Assembly: GCA_039000515.1 (NCBI GenBank)
Contig: JBCFYV010011172.1
Coordinates: 77,576,577-77,640,576, forward strand
DNA from: Timema cristinae
Taxonomy: Eukaryota; Arthropoda; Insecta; Phasmatodea; Timematidae
Direction: 5' to 3'
Length of the DNA stretch: 64,000 nucleotides
The notes beneath the pieces are model-generated. The model made no database searches and had not been told where the DNA came from. It was given only the letters and a program-made list of their open reading frames with translations. The position numbers and the translations under genes are program-made. Of the stretch, positions 1-11,957 are shown one piece after another (positions within the stretch are counted from its first letter, which is position 1; the number at the start of each line of letters is the position of its first letter).

Positions 1-426
1 TCAACCTTTTCTAATTAACGGACCGGAAAAGATATTTGTTCCATATGAACGGCCAGTAGGATACAAGGATTAAGAGACAAGCTCAGATTTATTTATATCA
101 AGCCTAAATTGGGTCGAATCTAGATTCTAGTCTTAATTTTACAAAGTTTATTTGAATATATATATACACACACACATATATTTCCAAATTTTCGTTCGTT
201 GATTTTTGTAACTATAACCTGTGTGAATTAGTTATACATGTTTTAAAAATAATCAATAACTTTATAATGTGATAAGTTAATTTTCATCTTACACATGAGC
301 AAACCAACAAACAAATAGGTAAATAAATAAACACGTAACCAAGGTGTATAGAGTATAGAGGTGGTGAAACTCCCCCACGAATGCAGACTTGTTCGAACCA
401 CGAATGAACCAAAGAAAACCTTAATG

Positions 427-531
427 GGAATTATATATATACATATATATATATATATATACACCATACATACACACACATATATACATATATACATTAT
501 ATACATATATACATGTATATATATATATACA
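427..531. repeat. AT/AC-rich microsatellite
   Basis: Runs of TATATA with CATA/CACACA interspersions. The two open frames of about 100 codons at 243-573 arise from it. Confidence 0.9.
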
Positions 532-655
532 TTTAGCAAATTAAGTATTAGTCATTTTTATACGCTTTCCTAAAATGCGAGTATAGTTAGAACTAACAAT
601 TTATCTTTGGAACGGCATCAACGAGCTCATGAATTGGTGCCGGTCTACGGACTAC

Positions 656-671
656 ATGTTGGGAAACACTG
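656..671. mobile_element. Lone terminus of a non-autonomous hAT-type element
   Basis: The sequence TGTTGGGAAACACTG ends at 671. Its reverse complement, CAGTGTTTCCCAACA, is a well-known hAT MITE terminus. The sequence just left of it (CGGTCTACGGACTACA) also matches the usual subterminal part of such elements. The other end was not found in the first 650 bases, so this is a fragment. Confidence 0.45.
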
Positions 672-1715
672 ATCTAGACTTAAGAGATTAACATTTTTTG
701 GTAAACTTTAAATCGAAAAAAATGTCCGTAGGGTTGGCTTGCTGACTTATAAGCGGGTGAAGGGACTGGGTTGGGAAGGTTGTATTTAAAGCCTACCGCA
801 TTGTATATTATATATATAAAACCATCATATAGTATTGTAGGATTGGTGGGAGGAGTTGGGTTGGTGGGGATGGAAGAGAAAGAGTTTTTGAAAAACTCAA
901 AGCCAACCATCAAATTATTTAAACTATCCTATTGATGATATACTGAAAATAAAATTCAAACAAATAATGGCACTCAAAAATAATCTTGTTGTGCCTCCCT
1001 GTTCGGTCGGCCCTTGTATCTTTCCTCCACACTTGCTCAGGCCACACCACTCACCCTCTCTTCTGCCTGGACCGCTCCACAGTTCATGTTCTCTGAGCCA
1101 TCTGTGAATGAATGGATGGATGGTTTCCCCTGTTGCCTAAACCTCCCCACCTGCCAATAGAGTCATTGACAGGTATTGAGAAGTCTTGGCTGATTTGATA
1201 TGCGAGTTACAGGTTGTTTTCACAAACCCTTTTCCTCGTTGCATGAACTTAGCATTATATGACTTGGTACATATGAATTATCTGTACAAAGTATACGGTT
1301 TGAGTTGTCTGTAGCCCGAAACAAGATATCCACCTTGACAGAAGCGCCAAGCTAGGTCACCTGTGAAAGGGCTGTATTGCTTTGTGAGTTACAGGCAGCA
1401 TACGCTAGCCCTTATCCTCATGGAATGAGGGTGAAACAATGAATTTGTGAAAAATACATATCTAATGAAAGATGGAATTGATTGATTGTGAGTTTGTGAA
1501 TGATTATCTGAAAAGGAAATACATGTTTGATTAGTCTAAATATACACTTGATGAAGGATGAAATTGAAAGTGAAGTTGTGAGTGAATCTGCTGCTTCCTC
1601 TTATTTCTCTCTACTCCAGCCTTGGGCGTTTGTAGGGTCTTTGGTCGTGTGTATTGTAGTTACCAAGTGCGCGTATTAAGGGATTCTTGTGTGCTACACT
1701 TTGTGTGTAGAATTT
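671..1715. other. Unassigned, possibly LINE 3' UTR from about 960
   Basis: No gene. The block TGAGTTACAGG...CCTTTTCCTCGTTGCATGAA near 1205 recurs diverged near 1387-1425, a local duplication of about 180 bp period. GGATGGATGG lies at 1110-1125. Confidence 0.4.
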
Positions 1716-2837
1716 TTACCTTCTTTCCTTGAATATCTCAACGAGTGATTTGCTCTTGGTTATTTCATGGAGGTGGTCAATTCTTGTTCTTATGTCTGTT
1801 CCGGTTATGAGTCTTAGTATTTTGTCCTGCACTGTTTGTAACTTCTTTATGTGGGTTTTGGCTGCGTAGCCCCATCCTACGCAGCCGTAGAGGATGATGG
1901 GTTGGATTATACATTTGTAAATGGTTATCTTGGATTGCTGACTGAGTTGACGCCCTTTGAGGAGTGGGTAAAGTGGGATGAATATTGCAGTCGCAGTTTT
2001 CTTTGTTTTGTCTATGTGTTTTGCCCAGGTGAGTTTCCTATCGATAGTTATTCCGAGGTATTTGGCTTCATTCTGAAATGGTATGTCCTCTTGAAAAATA
2101 GTGAAGTTCTCTGGTGGTAATTGCCTCCTCTTTGCCACTACCATAGCCGTGGACTTCGCGGTGTTGACTTTTATTCGCCATTTTGTGAGCCAGGTCTCTA
2201 GTGTTTTTAGGTATCGTTGTAGTGCTAGTGTTGCATAGTATATATTTCTGTCTCTGGTGTAAATTAGTGTGTCATCTGCGAACAATCTCACTGTCATTTT
2301 AGGGTGTGTTGGGATATCTGAAACATAAAGATTGAATAGGTAGAGAGCCAAGACCGACCCTTGTGGTACCCCTGATTTTACCTGCACCCTTTCAGAAAGC
2401 GAGCCCTCAATAGTGACCTGAAATTCTCTGTCTTCTAAGTAGATTTTTATGAGTATTATGTCTCTTGGTGGTAAGTCGTATTGTATCATTTTGTATAGTA
2501 GTCCATAGTGCCATACTTTATCAAAGGACTTCTCGACGTCTAGGAATATGGCGAGCAGGTATTCACGTTTGTTGAAGCTAACCGTGGCATCCTCTATGAA
2601 GTTGAGTACAGGATGGATTGTGGAATGATGTTTCTTGAAGCCAAACTGTAGATCGGGGATTGTATCGTTCATCACTGTGTGTTGTTTTAATCTATTTAGT
2701 ATTAGGGATTCATAAAGTTTACAGGTTGTATTGAGCAGGCTGAGAGGTCGTCTGTTCTGTGGGAATATACTATTTTTGCCTGGTTTTGGGATGCTTATGA
2801 CTTTGGCCCTTTTCCAAAATTTTGGGAATTTGTGCAA
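1716..2837 (-). pseudogene. Reverse transcriptase domain of the jockey-like LINE
   Basis: The open frame is 373 codons. In order it holds a WKRAKVISIPKPGK region, RRPLSLLNTTCKLYE, QFGFKKHHST, FLDVEKSFDKVW (fingers and palm with the first catalytic Asp), SGVPQGSVL, and the catalytic FADDTLIY motif. After the palm come KYLGITIDRKLTW, typical of the thumb region, and a cysteine-poor tail ending EIFKERR. Homology continues upstream of 2837 in pieces, so this frame is only the 3' two thirds of the polyprotein. The catalytic Asp pair is present. With the upstream frameshift in the endonuclease, the copy as a whole is probably not active. Confidence 0.85.
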
Positions 2838-3201
2838 TTTAAGGGTCGCGTTAAGTATTTGGGTAAGCAGTGCTATTGCATTGTGAGGTAAGTTTTTTAA
2901 CTCTTCATTCTTGATACCGTCTATACCCGGAGCCTTATTTGATCGAAGATCTTTGATAGTGTCTTGAAGTTCCTCTACTGTGATAGGGGCTGGTATGTCG
3001 GCTATTTGTCTGTAAATATAGGCGTTTACCCCCCTGATAATGTCTCTATTAAGTCTTCTTCCTGCACTGGGTTGGGTTTTAATTGTTGCTCTAGAGTCGC
3101 CGCTATTGCGTTGGCCTTTTCGATGCTAGTATAGGCCATCCCTTGCTGCCCATGTATGGCTGGAGTGCCCGCTTTTTTTGCAGCTCCTTTTAAAATTTTT
3201 G

Positions 3202-3971
3202 TCAAAGTCCATGGTTTCTGTAAGTTGGTTGTAGTGTCTGTGACAAAGTCGTTCCATCTGGTTCTTCTATGTTTTTGACAGTCCTTCTAACCTGCGTTTT
3301 TAGTCTGTTGTATCTAGTTCTTTCTTGCGGTGTTCGTAGCCTCTGCCAATCCCTACGTGCTTCTCTTTTTTGCGCTATCAGGAGGTTGAGGTCGAGCTGG
3401 TCAATTCTTATGTTTTGTTGTTTTCGGGAGGTCACTGTGTTTTGTTTGTAAGCTTCTTGGATTGTCGTTGTGAGTATATCTATGGCGGCGTCACTGTTCT
3501 CTTCTGTTTCAATTTTAAGGTTTCCTGGTATGATTTCCTGAAGGTCAGCTTTGAACTTCTTCCAGTCCGTTGTCTTTGTACTCGGTCTGTGCCAGTTGGT
3601 TTGATGTTCAGTGTCGATGTCCCATTCGCAGAGTACCAGGTTGTGATCGGAGTCGAGTTCTTGTAATACCGTTAAGGTTTCCGATGTTATTTTTAAGTTA
3701 GTCAGTATTATGTCCAGGACGTCTGGTCTATGAAGGTGATTGCCGGGATAAGAAGTCGGTGATTCTGGAGCTATTATGTTGTAGTCTGCCTCTGTTGCAT
3801 GTTCTTCTAGTATTCGCCCATTTCTGTTGGTCAGCCTGCTGTTCCATAGAGTATTTTTACTGTTAAGATCCCCCCTATTAGGAAGTAGTTATCTGCAGTA
3901 ACGTTATCCAGGTCGGCTTTGAGTAGCATCTTGGTTGGAGGGTTGTAGGTGGCCACGAAGTTGAGAGCCAT
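3202..3971 (-). pseudogene. Endonuclease and linker part of the jockey-like LINE, frameshifted
   Basis: Minus-strand translation in pieces gives an apurinic-type endonuclease C-terminal end with HRPDVLDI and ELDSDHNLV, the SDH-type active-site segment. A charged linker follows (TSRKQQNIRIDQLDLNLLIA, KREARRDWQRLRT). The reading frame is broken at least once near 3860-3880, beside a run of G. The N-terminal half of the endonuclease is missing because the element is cut at about 3971. Confidence 0.75.
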
Positions 3972-4262
3972 CTGTGACGAGTTCCCCACTGTACTTAGTG
4001 CCCATGAGAACTCGGCTTTCTATTGGCTCACTTGGCGGCCACTATCGTTCACGTTTTCCCGCGCCAATAGGAAGTTCCCTTTTATTCCATTGGACAAGGC
4101 CAGGCAGCAGTGGAGGGTATTTAACATGGTGATTCCTTGGTCAGAGGCTAGTTGGAGAGTGGCTACCCAAACCGGGTACACCGTTTGAAAGAGCTAATAA
4201 ATTGTCGTGTTTTGTAAAGAGCAGTTTTGTCTGAACTGCCTCTCCTTCCGCCGTCATCCTGT
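3972..4262 (+). mobile_element. LTR-like / promoter-like block next to the LINE breakpoint
   Basis: Starts with TGTGACGAG, a common LTR start, exactly where the LINE homology ends. It holds two CCAAT-type boxes (TATTGGCTC near 4021, GCCAATAGG near 4064), a TATTTAA box near 4119 and an AATAAA signal near 4196, in the order expected for U3-R of an LTR. No gag/pol, no second LTR and no target duplication were found. The far end is obscured by the minisatellite. The call rests on signal order only; a gene promoter is the alternative. Confidence 0.35.
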
Positions 4263-5335
4263 ACCTCCCACCGCGCCACGTTGCCGGGACTCTATCTATC
4301 TCCCACCATGACTCGCATTGCCGGGACTCTATCCTACCTCCCACAGCGACTCACGTTGCCGGGACTCTATCATACCTCTCACCGCAACTCACGTTGCTGG
4401 GACTCTATCCTATCACCCACCGCGACTCACGTTGCTGGGACTCTATCCTCCCTCCCACCGCGACTCACGTTGCCACGACTCTATCCTACCTCCCACTGTG
4501 ACTCACGTTTCCGGGACTCTATCCTACTTCCCACCACGACTCACGTTGCCGGGACACTATCCTAACTCCCCAGCGACTCACATTGCCGGGACTCTATCCT
4601 CCCTCCCACCGTGACTCACGTTTCCGGGACTCTGTCTTCCCTCCCACCACGACTCACGTTGCCGGGACTCTATCCTACCACCCACCGCGACTCACGTTGC
4701 TGGGACTATCCTCCCTCCCACCGTGACTCACGTTGCCGCGACTCTATCCTACCTCCCCGCGACTCACGTTGCTGGGACTCTATCCTCCCTCCCACCGTGA
4801 CTCACGTTTCCGGACTCTGTCTTCCCTCCACCGCGACTCACGTTTCCGGGACTCTGTCTTCCTCCCACCACGACTCACGTTGCCGGGACTCTATCCTACC
4901 CCTCACCGCAACTCACGTTGCTGGACTCTATCCTCCTCCACCGTGACTCACGTTGCCGGACTCTATCCTACACCACCGCGACTCACGTTGCTGGGACACT
5001 ATCCTCCCTCCCACCGTGACTCACGTTTCCGGGACTCTGTCTCCCTCCCACCACGACTCACGTTGCCGGGACACTATCCTCCCTTCTACCATGACTCATG
5101 TTGCGGATTCTATCCTCCCTCCCACCACGACTCACGTTTCCGGATCTCTATCCTCCTCCCACCGTGATTCACATTGTCGGACTCTATCTACCTCCCACAC
5201 GATCACATTGCCGGGCTCTATCCTACCTCCCACCACGACTCATGTTGCGGACTCTATCCTCCCTCCCACCGCGACTCACGTTGTCGGGACTCTAGCCTAC
5301 CTTCCACCGCGACTCAGGTTGCCAGAACAATCTCG
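4262..5335. repeat. 38-bp GC-rich minisatellite (about 28 copies)
   Basis: Head-to-tail repeat with the core GACTCACGTTGCCGGGACTC followed by TATCCTACCTCCCACCGC. Unit length is 38 bp with frequent 1-2 bp deletions, especially after 4800. Variants alternate GTTGCC/GTTTCC/GTTGCT and CCACCGCG/CCACCACG/CCACCGTG. Because 38 is not a multiple of 3, the three frames rotate, giving the overlapping Thr/Ser/Leu/Pro-rich open frames here. These are not genes. Confidence 0.9.
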
Positions 5336-5464
5336 CCGACCTTTTCTCTACCCCTATCCACACGGGTTGGACACACACGTCACCCTTGTCGTGACATCAA
5401 CCAGTTACCCCGAAGACGCAGTGCACTGAGAGTGGTTTTTCTTAAGCAAGCTGTTTTTTTAAAA

Positions 5465-6147
5465 TTATATTAATTATTTCGCAATTTTTTAATTAATCTT
5501 CATTTTTTAAATACGACTAATGCACTAATTTAATACACTTTTAGCTTTATAAAAGACCCCCCGCCGCCCAAACAGGGCATTCCGAGAGGTGTTTATTAGT
5601 TACATAAATTATTTCATAATTTTTAAATAAATTTACTATATTTTTAATGTTTACGACGAATCTATTAATTTAATAAACTTTTACACTATTTTAGCTCTCT
5701 AAATGCCCCCAGTGTACAAACGAGAGTATTTTTAATTAAATTAGTTATTTCGTAATTTTTATAGCTCTCTAAAAGCCCCTCCCTTCCTCCAGGCAATACC
5801 CCGAGGTGTTTATTAATTGTTGCTCAAATCACCTACTTTGCTAATCTCGTAATACCTCACACTAGTTACGTAATTAGATTTTCTGACCCGCTTGTTTCAA
5901 GGACGGACATCGCCAGGAATTTCTTTGGTTTATCAATACTTCGTAATTTGTTTTTCTGACCCACTTGTCCCAAGGATGGACATCACGAGGTGTGTGATTA
6001 TTTTGGTTTCTCAATACCTTGTAACTAAAGAACACCTCACGGAATTCCCTGGGGAGGCTTTTAGAGAGCTAAAAGTTGTATCAAATTAGTGAATTAGTCA
6101 TATTTTCTTAATTTAAAAATTGTAAAATAATTTTTGTAATTAAAAAA
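5465..6147. mobile_element. Foldback-type element with about 125-bp inverted arms
   Basis: The arm at 5471-5603 pairs with the arm at 6021-6146 in inverted orientation. Both read, with substitutions, CACTAATTTAATACA...TTTTAGCTCTCTAAAAG, then a C-rich block, then GAGGTGTT...TTAGTTAC. A further direct copy of the arm lies at 5615-5830. Two direct copies of a roughly 66-bp block (GACCCRCTTGT...AAGGAYGGACATC) lie at 5885-5950 and 5957-6025. No coding sequence. Arms with internal direct duplications fit a foldback or MITE-like DNA element. A target duplication was not identified. Confidence 0.6.
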
Positions 6148-6149
6148 CC

Positions 6150-7440
6150 GCTCATAGCAGGCCCTGCGGGCTGTTTTACAGATCTATTACTAGTGTTTTC
6201 AAAGAGCGTGCTAACTACTGACGAGGTGCTAAAAATAACTAAAGCTGTGTAATCGATACGTGAGTGTAAAAAGAGAACTAGAATCTCCATTATTACTTTA
6301 TTTCAACTTATTTTAAGTTTCTAGTGCTAACGTCCAAAGTATAAGTTAAACTTGTTCGATTACATTCTTTCAATTAGATTAGGTGAATATTTTCGAGAAT
6401 ATAAAAATTGAATATTTTTCCGAATGTAAAATGTTATGTGAAAAATCAAGATAAAACTTCGCGATGATTTTTCCCTCTATCATCTCTACCTAGACTGAAC
6501 GCGTCTTGGTGATCACCTGGTCTAAGGTGTCAGTCTTAAAAAGGCTTGATTGCTGGGTGATGTAGAGAGACCTGAGAGTATGTTCTCATACATGTTCATT
6601 AACCCTGCCCTTGGGACACCAGATGGTGAGAGATTTCTCTGAGTCCACATGGGTAAAACTTAATAGATGCTTCCACGTAGGGGTGTTGGCAATGGCATAG
6701 ACATTAGGGTAGCTTAACGGCTTCAGTAAGGTCAGTGACGGCTAAGTTCTGTAAGGGCCCAGTGACATGGGTATATCACGTCTACCTGCACTGAGCTACG
6801 TGGCTAATACTGGGCAGCAGCGGTATCGAGATTGACTTGATTCACAAAGCATTGTTGCTTGAGATGGTTCAAGATCGAACAACCACGGGAGTGACCGCTT
6901 GGAGTGGTAGTTTGGCCGTGGTGTTGCGATGTGAATAGAAAAAGGGAAAACTGTCACACTAAATTTTCCCTGAAAACCCTTTTTGTCAAGGGAACAAAAC
7001 CAATTATGGCTCTTCCTGGAGTAAGAAATTCCGTGGGCAAACTAGTCCTTCTTTCGTATTTTAGGGTGGGGAATACTTTGGGGTGAGCGATCAACAAATA
7101 ACAATCATCAAGTAAAACTGTCCATTTCAGCATAGGGACATGAATTGTAAGGACGATGAGAAGGACTAGAAAACCGGAGAATTTAAAAAATATAATTGGA
7201 AAGGTGTGAACATTGCGGGTTTAAGTGGAGTCTGGTGGTGTAAATTACACAATGTTCTAGTCAGGTGGAAAGAGTTCAGAAAAAGTAGTAGCAATAATGA
7301 TGAAAAATAAAGTGGTAAAAAGTGTTTTTAAAGTGATGGACCGTAGTAATAGATTAATATGTGTGAAACTAAACGCTGAACCAGTGAATACTTAATAGTA
7401 CATGTACACGTGTATATGGTAACAACTTACCACGATTATG
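6150..7440. other. Unassigned non-coding
   Basis: A tRNA-like fragment (TGATCACCTGGTCTAAGGTG, near 6510) may be a SINE remnant. The rest up to 7100 has no recognisable protein. 7100-7440 may be the ruined 5' part of the RTE-like element. Confidence 0.35.
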
Positions 7441-9865
7441 TCGATGTAGAAGAAATATGATGAAATCAAAGTAATCATTCAACATGAAGGAAGAGGGTAT
7501 GTGAATACCATCATTATGGGCGATTGGAACAGTGTGGTTGGAGAAGGACGGAATAGAATATTATAAGGGGAATAGAATATTATAAGGCCACATGGACTGG
7601 AGAAGAAAAACCACAAAAGGCACATAAAATTCTGCCAGCGGAATGACCTGGTGGTGACAAACATCTGGTTCAAGAAACGTAGGACAAAAAAACTCTACAC
7701 ATGGAAAAGCCCAGGAGACATCAGCAGGTACCAACCAGACTACATTACTAGACTAGTGATTAAAGAATGGGGTAAAGGATGTGAAGACATTGCCAGGAGC
7801 TGACATCAATTGGGACCACAACATTCTGGTGGTGCACATTGAAACAAAACTGAAGAGGATCAAGAAGATGAGCAAGAATAAACTGAGATGAACTTGGAAA
7901 AATTAAGAAGCAGGGGTGACATTAAGATAAACTCAATAGATCAAAGGTTAGTTGAGGTGACAGAAGAGAGATAGATGTGGAAGGAAAGTGCAATAGTGTT
8001 AAGGATATTTCTTTGATGTGCTAAATAACCTTGTTGGAAAGGTGAAGAGGACTGCATGAAAGACCCGCGTAGCAACAAAATTGCATCAGAAAATGTAATA
8101 AAGAAAGAAATGGAAAAACATCTACAAGGAAGAATATATGAGGCTAAACAACGAGTTAAGGAGAGAAACAGACCAAGTGAAGAAGTACTATATAGTTAAT
8201 ACATGTGGTGAGATTATCAAACTGCAAAGAATATGAAGATATGACCTCATATACCAGGAAAAAAAACTTGGATGTAATGAAAACAGAGGTGACCGAATAA
8301 TAGAAATATAAAACCCCAAATGGCAGATGTTAATGGATCATAAAGAAATTCTTACAATTTGGGAAAGGTATATAGAAAACTGTTTGATAAGGAAAACCGA
8401 CCAGGTAACCTGGTGATTAAGGCAGAAGACGAAGCAGCGGAAGATAAAAATGGACCCAGAATTTTAAAGAGTGAAGTGTAAAGAGCCATAAACACATGCA
8501 AAGAAGGAAACTGCTGGAGATGATGCTATCCTTATGAAGGAACCGGAAAATAATATATTAATGGCTCTGAAAAAACTTATGAAGAAAAAACATGCCAAGA
8601 ACTGCATTGATCACAAAATCGTCAGCCTCATTTCTCATTTGAGGAAGATCATGGCAAGAAAAGTTGATAAGTGACTGGAACTGAAAACAAGAAGTGTGAT
8701 AGAAGAAGAACAATTTGGATTTAGAAAAGAAAAAGGAACCAGATATCCTAACAGAATGCTGATAATAATTTCAGAAAGTACTGGAAGTCAAGGAAGAGGT
8801 CTACATTGGTTTCATAGACTGGAAAAAGGCGTTTTATAGCGTGGAGTTGAAGAAACGATGGATATACTTAGAAAATCAGCATCAACATGAGAGACTGAAA
8901 TATTATTGCAAGCCTGTACCTGGAACGAGTGAAGGTGAGGCTGAATGATGGAAGGACCAACAGCGTAGGTATAAGAAGAGAAGGGAGGCAGGGATACTGT
9001 TTGTCACCCAGGCTGTTCAACTTGTATGAAGAATGGTTGATCAGGAAAACCCTGGAGAGATGTAGCAACTTCTAGAATAGGAAGAGGCGTTATCAACTAT
9101 GTAAAATACGCAGATGAGCTAACATTTCTGACCAAAACTAATAAGAGTTGGAAAAAATAAAGACCAGCTAGTGGAGATAGGGAGAAGAGATGTCATGGAG
9201 ATCATTATTGAGAAGTCAAAAGTTATGGTGATTTCAAAAAATTAAGGATTGCTGAAAATAAATATTGGAAACTAAGAGTCGACAAACATAGAACAGTTCA
9301 AGTACGTTGGAAACTTGCTGACAAAGGATGCCTACTGCACCAAGAAAATTAGGTCGAGGATTGGCATGGTCAAGGACGCTTTCAACAAGAATAGGTTACT
9401 GCTGAACAGCAAGTTTAGCTTGAAACTGAGGAAAAACTTATGAAATGCTACATTTGGAGCATCGTGCTGTATGTAGCAGAACTTTTGAATCTTAGGAAGA
9501 TGGTGAAGAAATATTCATAGAGCTTTGAAATGTTGTGCTGGAGAAGATTTTAGAAGATCAGGTGGACAGACAGGAGATAAATGAAGAAGTCCTAAGAAGC
9601 GTGAACAAGAAGATAACCATTTTAGATGAGAATCTTTAGTAAAAAGCAAACTGAATCGGAGACATCCTTCTGCACGACGTCATAGAGGCAAGATAAGGAA
9701 AAAAGAGCTTAGGGAAAAGAAGGATTCAAGTATGGGATGACCTGAAGGAAAGAAGAAAACTTTGTGTGCTGACGGAGGAGAATGTTGAGGACAGGGTGCA
9801 TTGGTGTTCTAAGTTCACTGACAAAAGTAATGGACCTGTCGTAAGGCCGAACGCATAATAATAAT
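7440..9865 (+). mobile_element. Decayed RTE-like non-LTR retrotransposon
   Basis: Plus-strand translation in scattered frames. An endonuclease comes first: EGRGYVNTIIMGDWNSVVGE near 7485, FCQRNDLVVTNIWFKKR near 7630, LYTWKSPGDISRYQ.DYI near 7690. Reverse transcriptase pieces follow: HRTVSLISH-like near 8610, EEEQFGFRKEKGTR near 8705, IGFIDWKKAF near 8805, an NMKYADE-like catalytic region near 9100, EQFKYVGNLLTKD near 9290. The motif set is that of RTE-clade endonuclease-RT proteins. Many stops and frameshifts. It ends with GCCGAACGCATAATAATAAT at about 9847, a (TAA)n tail as RTE elements have. The true 5' end may lie nearer 7100. Confidence 0.75.
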
Positions 9866-9869
9866 AAAC

Positions 9870-11000
9870 TAGAAGTGATTTCTCAAATCTGATTTATCAC
9901 TATGGATTTCTCCAGTCCTTTTTCACGTTAGTGCGAGATGCATTTAAAAAATCGATTTTGTTACTAACGACTTAATATGTTTAGGGGTAGGCAAAAGTGC
10001 ACCTGAATTAGTGAGGTGGAAGAAACTACCTACACGTAGACACCATTCGAATCAAGGCTCCCTGTAAACTAGATAAAGCATTGCTGACACCTTTGTCGAC
10101 ATTTTCGACGATATGGTTTGATATTAAACTAAACTACTTTATGTTTCAAATATAATTATTTGATGGTTTAAAACTCTACCAAAACTATCAGTAAGCTAAA
10201 GTTCTATAGCCGTAAAAAAAAAAGCTTTCAAATCCTTGTGATTCGTGTGAGGTTTCCAATTATTGTTGGTTTTTTGCCGGGAAATCAAGTAATAGTGGAA
10301 GTAGCCTACTTGGCGAGAATCATTGAAACCTGCTTGTGTAGGTTGCAACCAGCCTGAAAACATTGACTGCTTAGCATATCATCTAGCCCACATCCGTGGG
10401 CACGCGTCATTTCGCATCAACCTTCTCTGGTATGGTTTGTCAGTGACAAGGGAAGTCAGGGCTCAAATTCCGGCTTGGTCTAGTCAGGATTACCCCCCCC
10501 CCCCCCCCAACAAATTCGGGTACATTTCCTTTACATTCCTCTTCTCTAATAAAATAAACATATGGGTAGCTTGGATGGATACACGCATACACACACAAAC
10601 ACAGAGTTTATTTTTCTTTACTGTACGGATATTAGAAAATCATAAGCTAAAATTTATTAACTCACTTAAAAAAAAGCAACTAACTGTGAACATTTTAATT
10701 GTGTAGGTGAGAAACAGTTATGATCATTAATGAGTAGGTAAGTAAAATAAATGTTGATATTTTGTTACGCCATGTTGAGCTGCCTGGGTCTGGCCGGTGA
10801 CCGTAAATAAATAGCAGTATGCGATATTTCTCATCACGCGAAGAAGGAGAAGTAAAAAATCAGGAGCGTTACAGTTCAGATAGGATTTTTTTACGTTAAC
10901 TGCGTGCTGCTAATCCAGGCTATACGAATATGTTCACTATTGGGGTAAGTAAGAATAAAATATAATTTGGAAAAATATACCAGCATTTGTTTGAAAGAAA
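9870..11000. other. Unassigned non-coding
   Basis: A run of 17 C at about 10493-10509 and a possible SINE head (CTGGTATGGTTTGTCAGTGA, near 10427). The 127-codon frame at 10323-10706 crosses both and is not a recognisable protein. Confidence 0.4.
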
Positions 11001-11130
11001 AGTGGAAAAACATTTAAGTAAAATCATATTCAGTATATCCAACCAGGATTTAAACCTCGATCTTCCATCACTTACAATCTAAACCAAACTAGCTTCATGA
11101 TTAGTCCACTTGCCCATCGAAGTGGTCACA
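11000..11130 (-). mobile_element. tRNA-derived SINE, old 3' truncated copy
   Basis: CCAGCATTTGTTTGAAAGAA, GTGGAAAAACATTTAAG, CAACCAGGATTTAAACCTCG (B box complement), TTAGTCCACTTGCCCATC (head complement). Confidence 0.45.
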
Positions 11131-11713
11131 TTACAAACCAGATGTGAAAATAAGGCTTATCTGCTGAAGAGCGCCCTTATACAACTAATATGTCAAAAAC
11201 GAAAGAATGACTTGACCATGCAATGAAGTTTTAATGAGAAACTAAAAATATCCTTATTACTTTCTTAAAATTAATATGCTGTAAGAAATCACAATCATCC
11301 GTGAACATATTGTCATTGAAATGAAACATTATTCTACGTTTCCTACTCCCAGTCAAGTGTTGCAGGAAACAACTTAAGCGGAGCCACGTGACGGACATTA
11401 TTTCTGCCACATCTTAATTGTTTCTTAGGATTGCGACTACACATAAAGTTAAAAGTTAATTTATTTATCAATGGGAGGTCCGCAGACAACTGCTTCGCTC
11501 TTTAAAGATACATTCTCAATATCATAGCAGTTTTACCGGCTATACAGGTACAGGAAGATTTTGAGAATAAAAGCTGATAGTTGGAAATTAATATATTTCA
11601 TCAATGGCAACCTTCATATAAGCTTCTTTTATTCCGTACTCTACGTCTTACGACTCACCCGGGCTGCCTGCATATTTATACATATGAATGAATCAGGGAT
11701 TAAGAAAGTAGAT

Positions 11714-11957
11714 ACCCGCCTCGGTGGCGTAGTTAACTGACGCACTAGTTTCGTGTTGAGCTAGATTGCCGAGAACGGGGAGATCAAGGTTATAATCTCA
11801 GTCGGGTGAACTGGTGGTGGTTTTCCCTAAATTGTTTTCCACTCAAATGCTGGCTCACTACCTCTAAATTTAACCTTCCCAATTTCAAACCCATTAGCGT
11901 AATTAGTACTTCAGCAAATAACCCGAACGGATAGTGAGACGCGGTGCTAAATAAATA
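11714..11957 (+). mobile_element. tRNA-derived SINE, head type A
   Basis: Begins CCCGCCTCGGTGGCGTAGTT (A box TGGCGTAGTTAA). A degenerate B box near 11787 precedes TCGGGTGAAC. The body has GGTTTTCC and TTAGCGTAATTAGTACTT. The tail is AACCCGAACGGATAGTGAG, then GACGCGGTGCTAAATAAATA. Older copy with several substitutions. Confidence 0.8.

Larger units (their letters stand above)
1690..3971 (-). mobile_element. Jockey-clade non-LTR retrotransposon (LINE), 5' truncated, lightly damaged
   Basis: Read on the minus strand. The endonuclease C-terminal part comes first (about 3971-3440): ALNFVATYNPPTK, a GGDLN-like motif that crosses a frameshift near 3870, then HRPDVLDI and ELDSDHNLV. A linker and then reverse transcriptase follow. 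NKAPGIDGIKNEELK lies near 2920 and the long RT frame is 1716-2837. Endonuclease and RT families of this kind are typical of the jockey clade. The 5' end stops abruptly at about 3971, where an LTR-like sequence begins. The terminal part of the ORF stops at 1716. Sequence from about 960 to 1690 may be its 3' UTR, but I could not find a poly(A) tail or target duplication. Confidence 0.85.

Noticed and set aside
243..573. Two opposite open frames of 98 and 70 codons
   Set aside because: They consist mainly of Tyr/Ile/His from a TATA/CATA microsatellite.
4227..5473. Several overlapping Thr/Ser/Leu/Pro-rich open frames
   Set aside because: Frame rotation of a 38-bp minisatellite; no start context, no domain, many unit indels.
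10323..10706. 127-codon open frame
   Set aside because: Crosses a C-run coding for prolines and a likely SINE head; no known motif.
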